Under the pieces are notes generated by a model. The model was not told the origin of the DNA and did no database searches. It saw only the letters and a list, made by a program, of their open reading frames with translations. A program made the translations under genes and the position numbers. From positions 1 through 59,431 of the forward strand of contig CAYJIZ010000017.1 in assembly GCA_964370395.1 (NCBI GenBank): DNA of 59,431 nucleotides, written 5' to 3'. The DNA is from JBGUVL01 sp964370395 (GTDB lineage: Bacteria > Bacillota_I > Bacilli_A > Erysipelotrichales > Erysipelotrichaceae). Within the stretch, counting starts at the first letter, position 1. Every line of letters starts with the position of its first letter. Of the stretch, positions 44,871 to 53,134 are shown in pieces.

Positions 44871-44898
44871 AAGAAACATACATAAAGGAGATAAGAAA

Positions 44899-45885
44899 AT
44901 GAAAAAATTAATGATGTTATGCGTAAGCGCATTCTTATGTTTCAACTTAGTCGCATGTAGCGAAACAGTTGAAAAAAAGGAAGACAAAGTAGTAAAAGTA
45001 GGGTTGGTACAATTGATGGATCACACTTCCCTAAATACCATTCGTGATGCGATATTAGACGAATTCAAAGCCCAAGGTTATGTCGAAGGTGACAACATCG
45101 AAATCATCTACCAAAACGCAGGAGGAGACATTCCTAACTTAGATACGATTTGCAAACAATTCGAAGCAGATAAAGTCGATGTAATCATCGCCATCACAAC
45201 ACCAGCAGCACAAGCCGCTGCCAAATACGCAGAAAACATTCCTGTCGTATTCTCTGCCGTAAGTGATGTGAAAGAATCAAAATTAGTAAACAATTTAAAG
45301 AAACCAGATTTGAATATCACTGGAACAAGTGATGAAATTCAAGTAGCAAGCATTATGGACTTAGCGCTTGACATGTACCCAGATACAAAAAGTGTTGGAT
45401 ACTTATACAACGCTAGTGAAGTAAACTCTGTTGCTAACTTAAAGAAATTAGAAGCTTATGCTAAGAAAAACAAACTAACTGTCAACAAAGCAGCAGTAGC
45501 AAATGCAGCTGACATTCAAACAGGACTTGCTTCATTGATTGATTCAAGTGATATTATCTTTTCCCCAACTGACAACACGGTAGCAAGTGCAATGGGATTG
45601 GTTAGTGAAATGTGTAACAACGCTCAAAAACCATTCTTCAGTGGTGCCGATTCAATGGTACAAGATGGTGCATTGGCAACGATTGGAATTAACTATGAAC
45701 AATTAGGAAAAGAATCAGCACAAATGGCAATTAAAATTTTAAAAGGAACAAGCGTATCTGACATTCCTGTTAAAGTATACAAAGACGATTTAAACTTATA
45801 CATCAACAAAACAACAGCAGCAAAAATCGGATTCACAAAAATTGAGGATTTAAAAACGAATTTTAATGTTATTGAATTTGAATAG
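44899..45885 (+). CDS. trpX: Tryptophan ABC transporter substrate-binding lipoprotein
   Basis: The 328-residue lipoprotein has a lipobox LVAC at residues 17-20 and an ABC_sub_bind (PF04392) fold. Typical features are VKVGLVQLMDHTSLNTIRDA and the periplasmic-binding hinge VDVIIAITTPAAQAA. The family comprises the TrpX-type binding proteins of Trp/Tyr transporters. The UGG T-box upstream supports tryptophan. First gene of the operon. Confidence 0.88.
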   Translation: MKKLMMLCVSAFLCFNLVACSETVEKKEDKVVKVGLVQLMDHTSLNTIRDAILDEFKAQGYVEGDNIEIIYQNAGGDIPNLDTICKQFEADKVDVIIAITTPAAQAAAKYAENIPVVFSAVSDVKESKLVNNLKKPDLNITGTSDEIQVASIMDLALDMYPDTKSVGYLYNASEVNSVANLKKLEAYAKKNKLTVNKAAVANAADIQTGLASLIDSSDIIFSPTDNTVASAMGLVSEMCNNAQKPFFSGADSMVQDGALATIGINYEQLGKESAQMAIKILKGTSVSDIPVKVYKDDLNLYINKTTAAKIGFTKIEDLKTNFNVIEFE

Positions 45886-45899
45886 AAAGGAAGATTACA

Positions 45900-46814
45900 A
45901 TGAGTATTTCCACAATATTAGGCGCAAGCGAACTAGGGCTAATCTTTGCGATTATGTCCCTAGGTATTTATATCACTTTTAAAATATTGAATTTCCCCGA
46001 CTTAACCGTCGATGGTAGTTTTACCTTAGGTTGTGTTGTCAGCGGTATGTTCGCATTAAATGGACACCCATATTTGGGAATTATCGCTGCAACAATTGCA
46101 GGTTGCTGTGCTGGTTTCATCACTGGCTTTTTGCACACAAAGATGCGCGTACAATACATTTTAGCCGGAATCCTTACGATGACGGGATTGTATTCGATCA
46201 ATTTACGTATTGGTGATGGGAAACCAAACTTTTCACTATTTGGACAAGCAACGATTTTTTCTCACTTTAAAACTTTTTTAGAGTCGATTCATGCCCCATC
46301 CTTTCTTGTTGAAAATCACAAGTTAATCTTAATCTTCGTGATTGTTGTCATTGCTATTTTCATCTTACAACTGTTTTTCAAAACCCAAACAGGAATGGCA
46401 ATTCGTGCAACAGGAGACAACGAAAGCATGGTTCGTGCATCAAGTATCAATACAGATGCAATGAAAATGTCTGGATTAGCCATTGCCAACGCCTTTGTAG
46501 CGTTTGCCGCTAGCATTTTTACACAATACCAACAATTCTATGATATTTCCTTGGGAATCGGAATGATGGTTGTGGGTCTAACAAGTATTATATTAGGAGA
46601 AACCATCTTTGGTAAACGCTCCTTATTAAATAGTTTTATCTCACTGAGTGTGGGAGCGATTGTATATCGTATGCTATTGGCATTTGCCTTATCACTAGGA
46701 ATGAACCCTAATGATTGGAAACTATTGTGTGCTGTGTTAGTAGCCATTGCGATTTCACTACCGACTATTCGTATGGTTATCACAAAAAGGAGAGAACGTT
46801 ATGCTAAAAATTAA
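45900..46814 (+). CDS. trpY: Tryptophan ABC transporter permease
   Basis: The 304-residue membrane protein, of the branched-chain-type ABC permease family (TrpY), has eight or nine hydrophobic segments. It starts with SELGLIFAIMSLGIYITFKIL and DLTVDGSFTLGCVVS, and has the ATPase-coupling region MAIRATGDNESMVRASSI. It follows trpX by 14 bases and overlaps trpZ by 14. Confidence 0.88.
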   Translation: MSISTILGASELGLIFAIMSLGIYITFKILNFPDLTVDGSFTLGCVVSGMFALNGHPYLGIIAATIAGCCAGFITGFLHTKMRVQYILAGILTMTGLYSINLRIGDGKPNFSLFGQATIFSHFKTFLESIHAPSFLVENHKLILIFVIVVIAIFILQLFFKTQTGMAIRATGDNESMVRASSINTDAMKMSGLAIANAFVAFAASIFTQYQQFYDISLGIGMMVVGLTSIILGETIFGKRSLLNSFISLSVGAIVYRMLLAFALSLGMNPNDWKLLCAVLVAIAISLPTIRMVITKRRERYAKN

Positions 46815-47610
46815 TGACTTAAGCATTACCTTCAACAAAGGTACTGTGAACGAGAAAAAAGCGTTAGACAATTTATCATTAACGTTAAACGAAGGTGACT
46901 TTGTTACGATTATCGGAAGCAATGGAGCTGGGAAAAGTACCTTATTGAACTGCATTAGTGGTACGTATCATAGCGACAGTGGAACCATCCGTTTAGACAA
47001 CCAAGAAATTCAATATTTAAAAGAACACAAACGTGCCAAACTAATTGGTCGTTTATTTCAAGATCCTTTAAAAGGAACGGCACCTAATATGAGTATCGAA
47101 GAAAACTTAGAGTTAGCTTACCGACGTGGAAATCCAAGAAATGATATTTACCATCGTTTCTTGAAGGTAAACTTAACCAAAGAAGAAAAACAATTATTTA
47201 AAGATAAATTATCGCACTTAGGATTAGGCTTAGAAGATCGCTTATCAAGTAAAGTTGGTTTGTTGTCGGGGGGACAACGCCAAGCTTTAACACTATTAAT
47301 GGCGACGATCAATCCACCAACACTGCTACTACTTGATGAACATACCGCTGCATTAGATCCAAAAACAGCAGCGAAAGTCATGGAAGTAAGTGATCAATTA
47401 ATTAAGGAAAACAACACGACAACTTTAATGATTACACATAATATCAAACATGCACTCGCATATGGAAATCGTATGATTGTGATGAGTGATGGTAAAATAT
47501 TAATGGAATTTGACGCTGAACAAAAAGCAAAAATGAGCGTCGAAGATGTCATGAAAGTATATGCTTCCACAAGTGCGAAAGAATTTAGCGATAAAATGAT
47601 TTTAGACTAA
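46801..47610 (+). CDS. trpZ: Tryptophan ABC transporter ATP-binding protein
   Basis: The 269-residue ATPase has Walker A GSNGAGKST (about 39-47), signature LSGGQRQAL, Walker B LLLLDEHTAALDP (His instead of Pro in DEP is common in this group) and H-loop MITHNIKHA. The start at 46801 has AAAAGGAGAG upstream and gives the normal family N-terminus; a longer frame from 46747 would be inside trpY. Energises the TrpXYZ importer. Confidence 0.9.
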   Translation: MLKINDLSITFNKGTVNEKKALDNLSLTLNEGDFVTIIGSNGAGKSTLLNCISGTYHSDSGTIRLDNQEIQYLKEHKRAKLIGRLFQDPLKGTAPNMSIEENLELAYRRGNPRNDIYHRFLKVNLTKEEKQLFKDKLSHLGLGLEDRLSSKVGLLSGGQRQALTLLMATINPPTLLLLDEHTAALDPKTAAKVMEVSDQLIKENNTTTLMITHNIKHALAYGNRMIVMSDGKILMEFDAEQKAKMSVEDVMKVYASTSAKEFSDKMILD

Positions 47611-47623
47611 TAAGGAGCAAAAC

Positions 47624-48595
47624 ATGAAAAAACTTGGGGGAATCTTACTTTCTTTGTGCCTATTGTGCACACTGGTTGCTTGCCAAAGCAAACAAGACGA
47701 AAAGAAAGTAAAAATAGGTATTGTACAAATTAGTGAACACGAATCACTAAACATTATCAAAGAAGCATGTATCAAACAATTAGAAGCATTGGGTTATGAT
47801 GACGACAATGCGACAATCTTATACAAAAATGCTGGTGGTGATGCCACTACATTAAAAACGATCTTAGAGCAATTTAGCAGTGATGGCGTTGATGTCATCG
47901 TGCCAATTAGCACGCCATGTGCACAAGCCGCTGCTGTATACGCAGATAAAATACCCGTTGTGTTTGCTGCAGTAAGTGATCCAATTAGCGCAAAGCTAAG
48001 CGATGATCTAAACAAACCAACACACAACATCACTGGAACAAGCAACGCGATTCAAGTAGAACAAATACTCGACTTCGGTTTGTCTTTGTATCCTTCTACT
48101 AAAACACTTGGAATTTTATACAATCCAGGAGAAATCAATTCTCTTTCCTCTATCAATAAGGCAAAAGCTTATGCGAAAGCAAACAACATAACCATTGTGG
48201 AAAGCGCAATTACAAGTACTGCAGAAGTACAAGAAGGAACACAGATGTTACTTGATAAAGTAGATGCTATTTTCATTCCAAATGACAATACGATTATCAA
48301 TGCAATGGACGTGGTATCCAACTTAACAAAAGAAGCAAGCATTCCTACCTTTTGTGGAGTAGACACTTTTGTGAAACAAGGTGGATTATTAAACGTAGGT
48401 ATTGATTATGCGAAATTAGGAAAAGAAACTGCAGATATGATTGCTTCCGTTTTACAGGGAACACCTGTAAGTGAGATTGCAATCAAAGAATACAAAACAG
48501 ACTTAAACATCTACATCAACAAAACGACAGCAAAAGCGTTACAACTTGATGTAAGCAAAATACAAAGTGATAAGAAAATAATCTACTTTGAATAA
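47624..48595 (+). CDS. Second TrpX-like substrate-binding lipoprotein
   Basis: The 323-residue lipoprotein (lipobox LVAC, residues 17-20) is clearly paralogous to the first trpX product: VKIGIVQISEHESLNIIKEA, VIVPISTPCAQAAAVYADKI and the shared end LNIYINKTTAKAL. It follows trpZ by 13 bases, so the operon codes for two binding proteins for one permease. They may differ in affinity or in ligand (tryptophan versus a related aromatic compound). Confidence 0.87.
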   Translation: MKKLGGILLSLCLLCTLVACQSKQDEKKVKIGIVQISEHESLNIIKEACIKQLEALGYDDDNATILYKNAGGDATTLKTILEQFSSDGVDVIVPISTPCAQAAAVYADKIPVVFAAVSDPISAKLSDDLNKPTHNITGTSNAIQVEQILDFGLSLYPSTKTLGILYNPGEINSLSSINKAKAYAKANNITIVESAITSTAEVQEGTQMLLDKVDAIFIPNDNTIINAMDVVSNLTKEASIPTFCGVDTFVKQGGLLNVGIDYAKLGKETADMIASVLQGTPVSEIAIKEYKTDLNIYINKTTAKALQLDVSKIQSDKKIIYFE

Positions 48596-48601
48596 ACAAA
48601 C

Positions 48602-48641
48602 AAAAGTGAGCTAACACGATAAGTGTATGGCTCACTTTTTT
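48602..48641 (+). terminator. Terminator of the trpXYZ operon
   Basis: AAAAGTGAGC (48602-48611) and GCTCACTTTT (48630-48639), with a nested ACAC/GTGT pair, followed by T run. Confidence 0.9.
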
Positions 48642-48772
48642 GATACGAAATTCATTTTTCTTCTCATTTTGATGGTATCTTACACAACAAAAAAATGGAA
48701 TACAAAAATGGATATCCACTTTTACTATCGAATAATTATTTCCAATTTTGTCGCTAAAACCCTTTAAAATAG

Positions 48773-48833
48773 GCAAATGCAACGTTAGGTTGCACAAATA
48801 GTTGCATTTGCAAATCAAAGTTGGTAGTATAAA
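48773..48833 (+). promoter_or_regulatory. Operator-like repeats and -10 upstream of the XRE regulator
   Basis: An 11-bp perfect inverted repeat GCAAATGCAAC (48773-48783) / GTTGCATTTGC (48801-48811) encloses a further GTTGCA (48789-48794). TATAAA at 48828-48833 could be the -10. The arrangement suggests autoregulation. Confidence 0.5.
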
Positions 48834-48871
48834 ACTGCATGTTTTTGTACGATAGTGTCGAGGTGATTAAT

Positions 48872-49768
48872 ATGAGTTTTAGTGATAACTTAAGAATACT
48901 AAGAAAAAGAGAGCAGATGTCGCAAGAAGCGCTAGCTGAAAAACTACATGTCTCTCGACAAGCAGTAAGTAAATGGGAAAGTGAGCAAGGGTATCCAGAG
49001 ATGGAAACCTTAATTGAAATAAGTAATTTATTTCATTGCAGTATCGACCATTTAATCAAAGATTCCCTTGTGGAAAGCACGTTGGAAGAAATCAATATGA
49101 AAGCATTATACGAGAAGCAATACAAACAATTTAGTTTGTTGAGTACATTAGGTATCGCATCGATTTTGAGTGGTGTATCCTTGTATTTGCCACTTGCTTT
49201 TCTCTTCCCTACAGAAAAAACGGAATTCATTCCAACCGTCGTTTTTATGGCATTTATCGCTGTTGGAGTCATTGCTTTTATCATTGCCGGAACTGCAATG
49301 GATAGCTTTAAAAAGCGACACAAAGAAATACCAAGCGATATGTATTCCAACATCGAGAAAGACCAATTCAATAAAAAATTCAGTCTTGCGATGGCAACAG
49401 GTGTTGGTTTAATTTTAATTGGTGTAATCCTTCAAGTTTTAATTGATGCAACGATAATGGAAGAGCTAGCTAGTTTCATGTTTATGGTTTGTATCACAAC
49501 AGCCGTTAGTATCTTTGTGTATTACGGTACCCAAAAGAGTAAGTTTGAAACGTTAGAAGTAAGCACTGAACAAAAAAGCAAAGAAACAAAAATGGAATTA
49601 ATCATCGGTTGCATTTGTGGAATCGTCATGATTATCGCAACCATCATCTTCTTCTTATGGAGTTTCTTATACGCAGCATGGCAAATATCATGGATTGTAT
49701 TCCCAATTGGTGGGTTAATTTGTGGAATTGTTACCCTTGCCATTCAACTGTATTACGCCAATAAATAA
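48872..49768 (+). CDS. XRE-family regulator with C-terminal membrane domain
   Basis: The protein of about 298 residues has an N-terminal helix-turn-helix (about 5-60, MSQEALAEKLHVSRQAVSKWE) fused to a membrane part with about six hydrophobic helices (about 95-290, in two blocks). The start at 48872 follows GAGGTGAT; an upstream in-frame ATG at 48839 has none. HTH-plus-membrane proteins of this type are thought to sense envelope signals, and the target is unknown. Its stop falls in a terminator shared with the convergent diguanylate cyclase. Confidence 0.85.
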   Translation: MSFSDNLRILRKREQMSQEALAEKLHVSRQAVSKWESEQGYPEMETLIEISNLFHCSIDHLIKDSLVESTLEEINMKALYEKQYKQFSLLSTLGIASILSGVSLYLPLAFLFPTEKTEFIPTVVFMAFIAVGVIAFIIAGTAMDSFKKRHKEIPSDMYSNIEKDQFNKKFSLAMATGVGLILIGVILQVLIDATIMEELASFMFMVCITTAVSIFVYYGTQKSKFETLEVSTEQKSKETKMELIIGCICGIVMIIATIIFFLWSFLYAAWQISWIVFPIGGLICGIVTLAIQLYYANK

Positions 49769-49795
49769 AGCAACCTATCGAGGTTGCTTTTTGGT
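49767..49795. terminator. Shared bidirectional terminator containing both convergent stop codons
   Basis: AAAGCAACCT (49767-49776) and AGGTTGCTTT (49781-49790) with loop ATCG. The plus-strand stop (49766-49768) and the minus-strand stop (49777-49775) both overlap the left arm. Confidence 0.88.
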
Positions 49796-50926
49796 TTGTT
49801 TATGCGCATACATCCTTTGGTCCGCTTCATTAATTAAATCATCCGCACTTTTCACAGGTCCTCCAAACAAAGAAAACCCTACACTAATAGAGAGATGAAA
49901 ACTGCGATCTCCACGTTTATTAAAGCGCTCTATGCGATGTTGTAAATCATTGCGAATGTATTCAATTTCATAAACGCTTTCGCGTTCTCCCGCAATCAAA
50001 AATTCATCTCCACCCAAACGAACAATTAAATCATCTGGATCTTTGCATACTCTACGTAATATACTCGCGATTTGTATCAATGCCATATCACCCACATTGT
50101 GTCCTTGTGTATCATTGATAATTTTAAAATCATCCACATCGATAAGCGCTAAGAATAAGCGGGAATCTTTACGATTCTTACTTATTTTTAAATCCAACAA
50201 ATTATCAAGTGAACGCCGATTATAGAGTCCTGTCAAATAATCTGTCGATATCTCATCCTTTTGAACATTAGTAAAGATAATCATTAACACCATCGTAATC
50301 GATGCCCATACAATTGACAATCCATACATCGACAATTGGGCAATCATAATAAGCAACAATAAGACAGGAAACACGATATAATAATAGAATGCACGTCGAT
50401 GTCCTTCCCATTCACGGCGTCGAATTTCTTTTATTGAAAGAAAGATGGCATACCCCAAATAACACATACCGATCAATATGGTAATCATAAACAAAGGACC
50501 GCGAACGTATTCGTTGCTCGCACTTATCGAAAACAACCATTTTGTTTTAAAAGAAGCGAGTACCAAAAGCAAATGAATAAAAAACATAACACTATAAATC
50601 GGCATTCGTTTCACTAGGTATTTGCGACTTCGATTTAGCTTATAATCGGTATAGATGACCCAGATAAAAAATACCAATGGGTTTAATATAAAATACATAA
50701 CGGTACAAAATACATTCAGTTGTTTGGCGAAAAGAAAATTCGTCCCATCCAATAGCCACATTCCACTATCAAAAAGAACGATAAAAAGGTTGCTTAAAAC
50801 TAGGCCCATGAATAACAACTGGTCCAAATTTCGACGCGATAATTTCTTTTCTCTTAAGCTGACCAACATAATTAATAAAAGAATACTAATGATTATATTA
50901 ATCTCTAGATACATGAACCGAATCAT
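49775..50926 (-). CDS. Membrane-bound diguanylate cyclase
   Basis: The 383-residue protein has about seven hydrophobic helices (residues 5-220) followed by a GGDEF domain (about 225-380). The active site GGDEF is intact at 305-309, with DVDDFKIINDTQGH for metal/GTP binding. The inhibitory I-site is absent: DPDD stands where RxxD is expected, so product inhibition is unlikely. This contrasts with the soluble cyclase at 13749. It is monocistronic, and its promoter lies in the gap to hflX. Confidence 0.9.
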   Translation of the reverse strand: MIRFMYLEINIIISILLLIMLVSLREKKLSRRNLDQLLFMGLVLSNLFIVLFDSGMWLLDGTNFLFAKQLNVFCTVMYFILNPLVFFIWVIYTDYKLNRSRKYLVKRMPIYSVMFFIHLLLVLASFKTKWLFSISASNEYVRGPLFMITILIGMCYLGYAIFLSIKEIRRREWEGHRRAFYYYIVFPVLLLLIMIAQLSMYGLSIVWASITMVLMIIFTNVQKDEISTDYLTGLYNRRSLDNLLDLKISKNRKDSRLFLALIDVDDFKIINDTQGHNVGDMALIQIASILRRVCKDPDDLIVRLGGDEFLIAGERESVYEIEYIRNDLQHRIERFNKRGDRSFHLSISVGFSLFGGPVKSADDLINEADQRMYAHKQTKKQPR

Positions 50927-50956
50927 TTTATAACCCCTCTACCACACACATCACTT

Positions 50957-50969
50957 ACACTTTAAGTGT
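50957..50969. promoter_or_regulatory. Palindrome in the hflX/diguanylate cyclase divergent gap
   Basis: ACACTT-T-AAGTGT lies in the gap 50927-51067 that must hold both promoters. A TATAAT serving hflX is at about 51044-51049. Possible operator; unproven. Confidence 0.3.
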
Positions 50970-51067
50970 ATCGTAACACTAGTATTATCACAAGATATTT
51001 TTTCACACAATAACAAGAGTAGTTATTATTTATGATTTTCGTTATAATAGTAGTTGAGGTACAAAAT

Positions 51068-52309
51068 ATGAGAAAAGCCGTTTTGATCGCCGTTGCGAAA
51101 GAAGGCACATTTGATTTTGAAGAAAATCTAGAAGAGATGTGCAATCTAGCGCAAGCTTGCGATATTGAAGTAGTGGAAACAATTACGCAAAATTTGCGTT
51201 CTCCCCATAAAAAGACATACATTAATACTGGGAAAGTAGAAGAAGTAGCTACCTTCTTACAGGCCCATGAAGATGTCGAAATAGCGCTATTTGACTGCGA
51301 ATTAGCTCCTTCCCAACAAAAAAATGTGGAAGATGTTTTTGATGTGGAAGTCATTGATAAGACCAATTTGATCTTACAGATTTTTGAATCAAGAGCACAA
51401 ACAAAAGAAGCGAAGTTACAAGTAGAAGTAGCAAAGCTAAAATACTTACTCCCTCGTTTGGCTGGTAGCTATGCACATATGGATCGCCAACGCGGAGGAG
51501 ACAAAAACAGAGGTGTTGGGGAAAAGAAAATTGAAATCGATGCGAGAAACATCACGCATCAAATTCATTGCGCACAAAAAGAATTAAAAGAAATTGCCAA
51601 ACAAAGAGATACCCAAAGACGCCAAAGAGCGAAGACAAATATCAAAACAGTAGCCTTAGTTGGTTATACAAATGCAGGTAAGTCGAGCATTATGAATGCG
51701 TTTATGGATTACTTTGAAAAGGAAGACAAAAAAGTATTTGAGGAAGATATGCTATTTGCGACATTAACGACAAATACGCGTAATATCACCTTACAAAACA
51801 AACATACGTTCTTGTTGTCTGATACAGTAGGATTTGTATCTGATTTGCCACATAACTTAATCAAAGCATTTCATTCTACACTAGAAGAAGTCACACGAGC
51901 AGACTTGTTGTTGCATGTGATTGATTCCAATAATAAAGATTACCAAAAACATATGCGCGTTACCCAACAAACACTAGCTGAAATCGATGCAGGTAACATC
52001 GCATGCATTAACGTGTTTAATAAATGTGACTTAAGTGAGCATCCTTATCCTACAAGCAGTGAAAACAACATTTACATCAGTGCCAAACAAACACAAAGTA
52101 TTGAGGCATTGATCGCAATGATTGAACAACATCTATTCAAAGATATCGAGACCCATTTGTTATTACCTTATGAAAAAGGTAATTTGGTTTCGCAGTTAAA
52201 TCAAGATTGCCATATCATTTCACAAGAACATACCCAACAAGGTGTTAAAATGCACATTTTGATGGATGAAAAGCATTACCAACTATACAAAGCATTTGTC
52301 ATCCACTAA
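51068..52309 (+). CDS. hflX: GTPase HflX
   Basis: The 413-residue ribosome-associated GTPase splits stalled or hibernating ribosomes. An N-terminal HflX domain (with GRDxR-type region, here YINTGKVEEV) is followed by a glycine-rich linker (DRQRGGDKNRGVGEKK) and the G domain: G1 GYTNAGKSS, G3 DTVGFVSDLPH, G4 NKCD. I prefer the start at 51068 (MRKAVLIAV) behind GAGGT; an upstream ATG at 51032 gives a non-family N-terminus. Confidence 0.93.
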   Translation: MRKAVLIAVAKEGTFDFEENLEEMCNLAQACDIEVVETITQNLRSPHKKTYINTGKVEEVATFLQAHEDVEIALFDCELAPSQQKNVEDVFDVEVIDKTNLILQIFESRAQTKEAKLQVEVAKLKYLLPRLAGSYAHMDRQRGGDKNRGVGEKKIEIDARNITHQIHCAQKELKEIAKQRDTQRRQRAKTNIKTVALVGYTNAGKSSIMNAFMDYFEKEDKKVFEEDMLFATLTTNTRNITLQNKHTFLLSDTVGFVSDLPHNLIKAFHSTLEEVTRADLLLHVIDSNNKDYQKHMRVTQQTLAEIDAGNIACINVFNKCDLSEHPYPTSSENNIYISAKQTQSIEALIAMIEQHLFKDIETHLLLPYEKGNLVSQLNQDCHIISQEHTQQGVKMHILMDEKHYQLYKAFVIH

Positions 52310-52310
52310 C

Positions 52311-52336
52311 AAGAAGGCTCAAAAAGCCTTCTTTCT
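52311..52336 (+). terminator. Terminator of hflX
   Basis: AAGAAGGCT (52311-52319) and AGCCTTCTT (52325-52333) followed by T-rich sequence. Confidence 0.85.
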
Positions 52337-52339
52337 TCT

Positions 52340-52368
52340 TATAAAAAGCTTAACATTTAAAGCAGAAT
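52340..52368 (+). promoter_or_regulatory. Promoter of the CoA operon
   Basis: TTAACA (52340-52345), 17-bp spacer, perfect TATAAT (52363-52368). Predicted start near 52375. Confidence 0.8.
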
Positions 52369-52374
52369 CTTTTA

Positions 52375-52495
52375 TAATAAAAGTGTTTAAGATACTACAC
52401 AAACACAGATGTGATCATTTGACGCATACTGTACCACTTGTTAGTACTCTCATCTTAAACTCTAAAAAAACGTTGCATTTCTTTTTAAGAAAGTG
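52375..52495 (+). promoter_or_regulatory. Structured leader RNA upstream of panT (candidate riboswitch)
   Basis: The predicted transcript begins at the 5' arm of a perfect 9-bp helix GTTTAAGAT (52375-52383) / ATCTTAAAC (52452-52460). Within it two small hairpins can form, CACA-GA-TGTG (near 52406-52415) and GTAC...GTAC (near 52431-52447), giving a three-way junction. A further hairpin TTTCTT/AAGAAA lies just before the ribosome site. I do not recognise a known riboswitch class. Confidence 0.45.
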
Positions 52496-52510
52496 ACAGT
52501 AGGAGGATTT

Positions 52511-53131
52511 ATGAAACAAAAGAATACGAAACGATTTACGCTATTAGCGCTTTTTATTGCTATTGAAGTTGCCGTAGCAATGGTGCCCTTTTTAGGTTAC
52601 ATACCACTGGGGTTCATCAATGCGACAACACTTCACATTCCGGTCATCATCGGTGGTATTTTACTTGGCAAGAAAGAAGGCGCTATTTTAGGTTTTGTGT
52701 TTGGACTAACATCGTTATTGAAAAACACAATGGAACCTTCTATCACATCCTTTGTCTTCTCCCCATTCATCAGCGTTGGTGGAATCGGTGGAAACTGGCA
52801 AAGTTTGCTGATTACATTTATTCCTAGAATTCTAATTGGTTTTGTAGCAGGGTATCTATATGAAAAACTAAGTACCAAAACAAATGACACAATTGCGATT
52901 AGCTGTAGTGCTTTTGCTGCTTCCTTAACCAATACCATTTTGGTACTAGGAGGAATTTATTTCTTATTTGGTATCGATTATGCCAATGCGATCAACATCG
53001 CATTTAATACATTATTCAGCTTTATTATGGGTATTGTCACAACAAGCGGTTTAGTCGAAGCCGTTGTCGCTTCCATTATCGCGGTTACGGTTGTGAAAGT
53101 AGGAAAAAAGACGATTCGTCTTTCGAGGTAA
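52511..53131 (+). CDS. panT: ECF transporter S component, probably for pantothenate
   Basis: The 206-residue membrane protein of the ECF S-component fold has five or six helices and the motif IPLGFINATTLHIPVIIGG near the N-terminus, followed by LLGKKEGAILGFVFGLTSLLK. Start at 52511 behind AGGAGG; a longer frame from 52493 contains the ribosome site itself. S components bind the vitamin and need the shared EcfAA'T module, which is not in the window. Pantothenate is inferred from the co-transcribed CoA genes and the COG4684-like sequence. Confidence 0.78.
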   Translation: MKQKNTKRFTLLALFIAIEVAVAMVPFLGYIPLGFINATTLHIPVIIGGILLGKKEGAILGFVFGLTSLLKNTMEPSITSFVFSPFISVGGIGGNWQSLLITFIPRILIGFVAGYLYEKLSTKTNDTIAISCSAFAASLTNTILVLGGIYFLFGIDYANAINIAFNTLFSFIMGIVTTSGLVEAVVASIIAVTVVKVGKKTIRLSR

Positions 53132-53134
53132 CGT

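Noticed and set aside
52266..52496. 76-codon frame between hflX and panT
   Set aside because: It starts inside hflX, crosses the hflX terminator and the panT promoter, and lacks a ribosome site.
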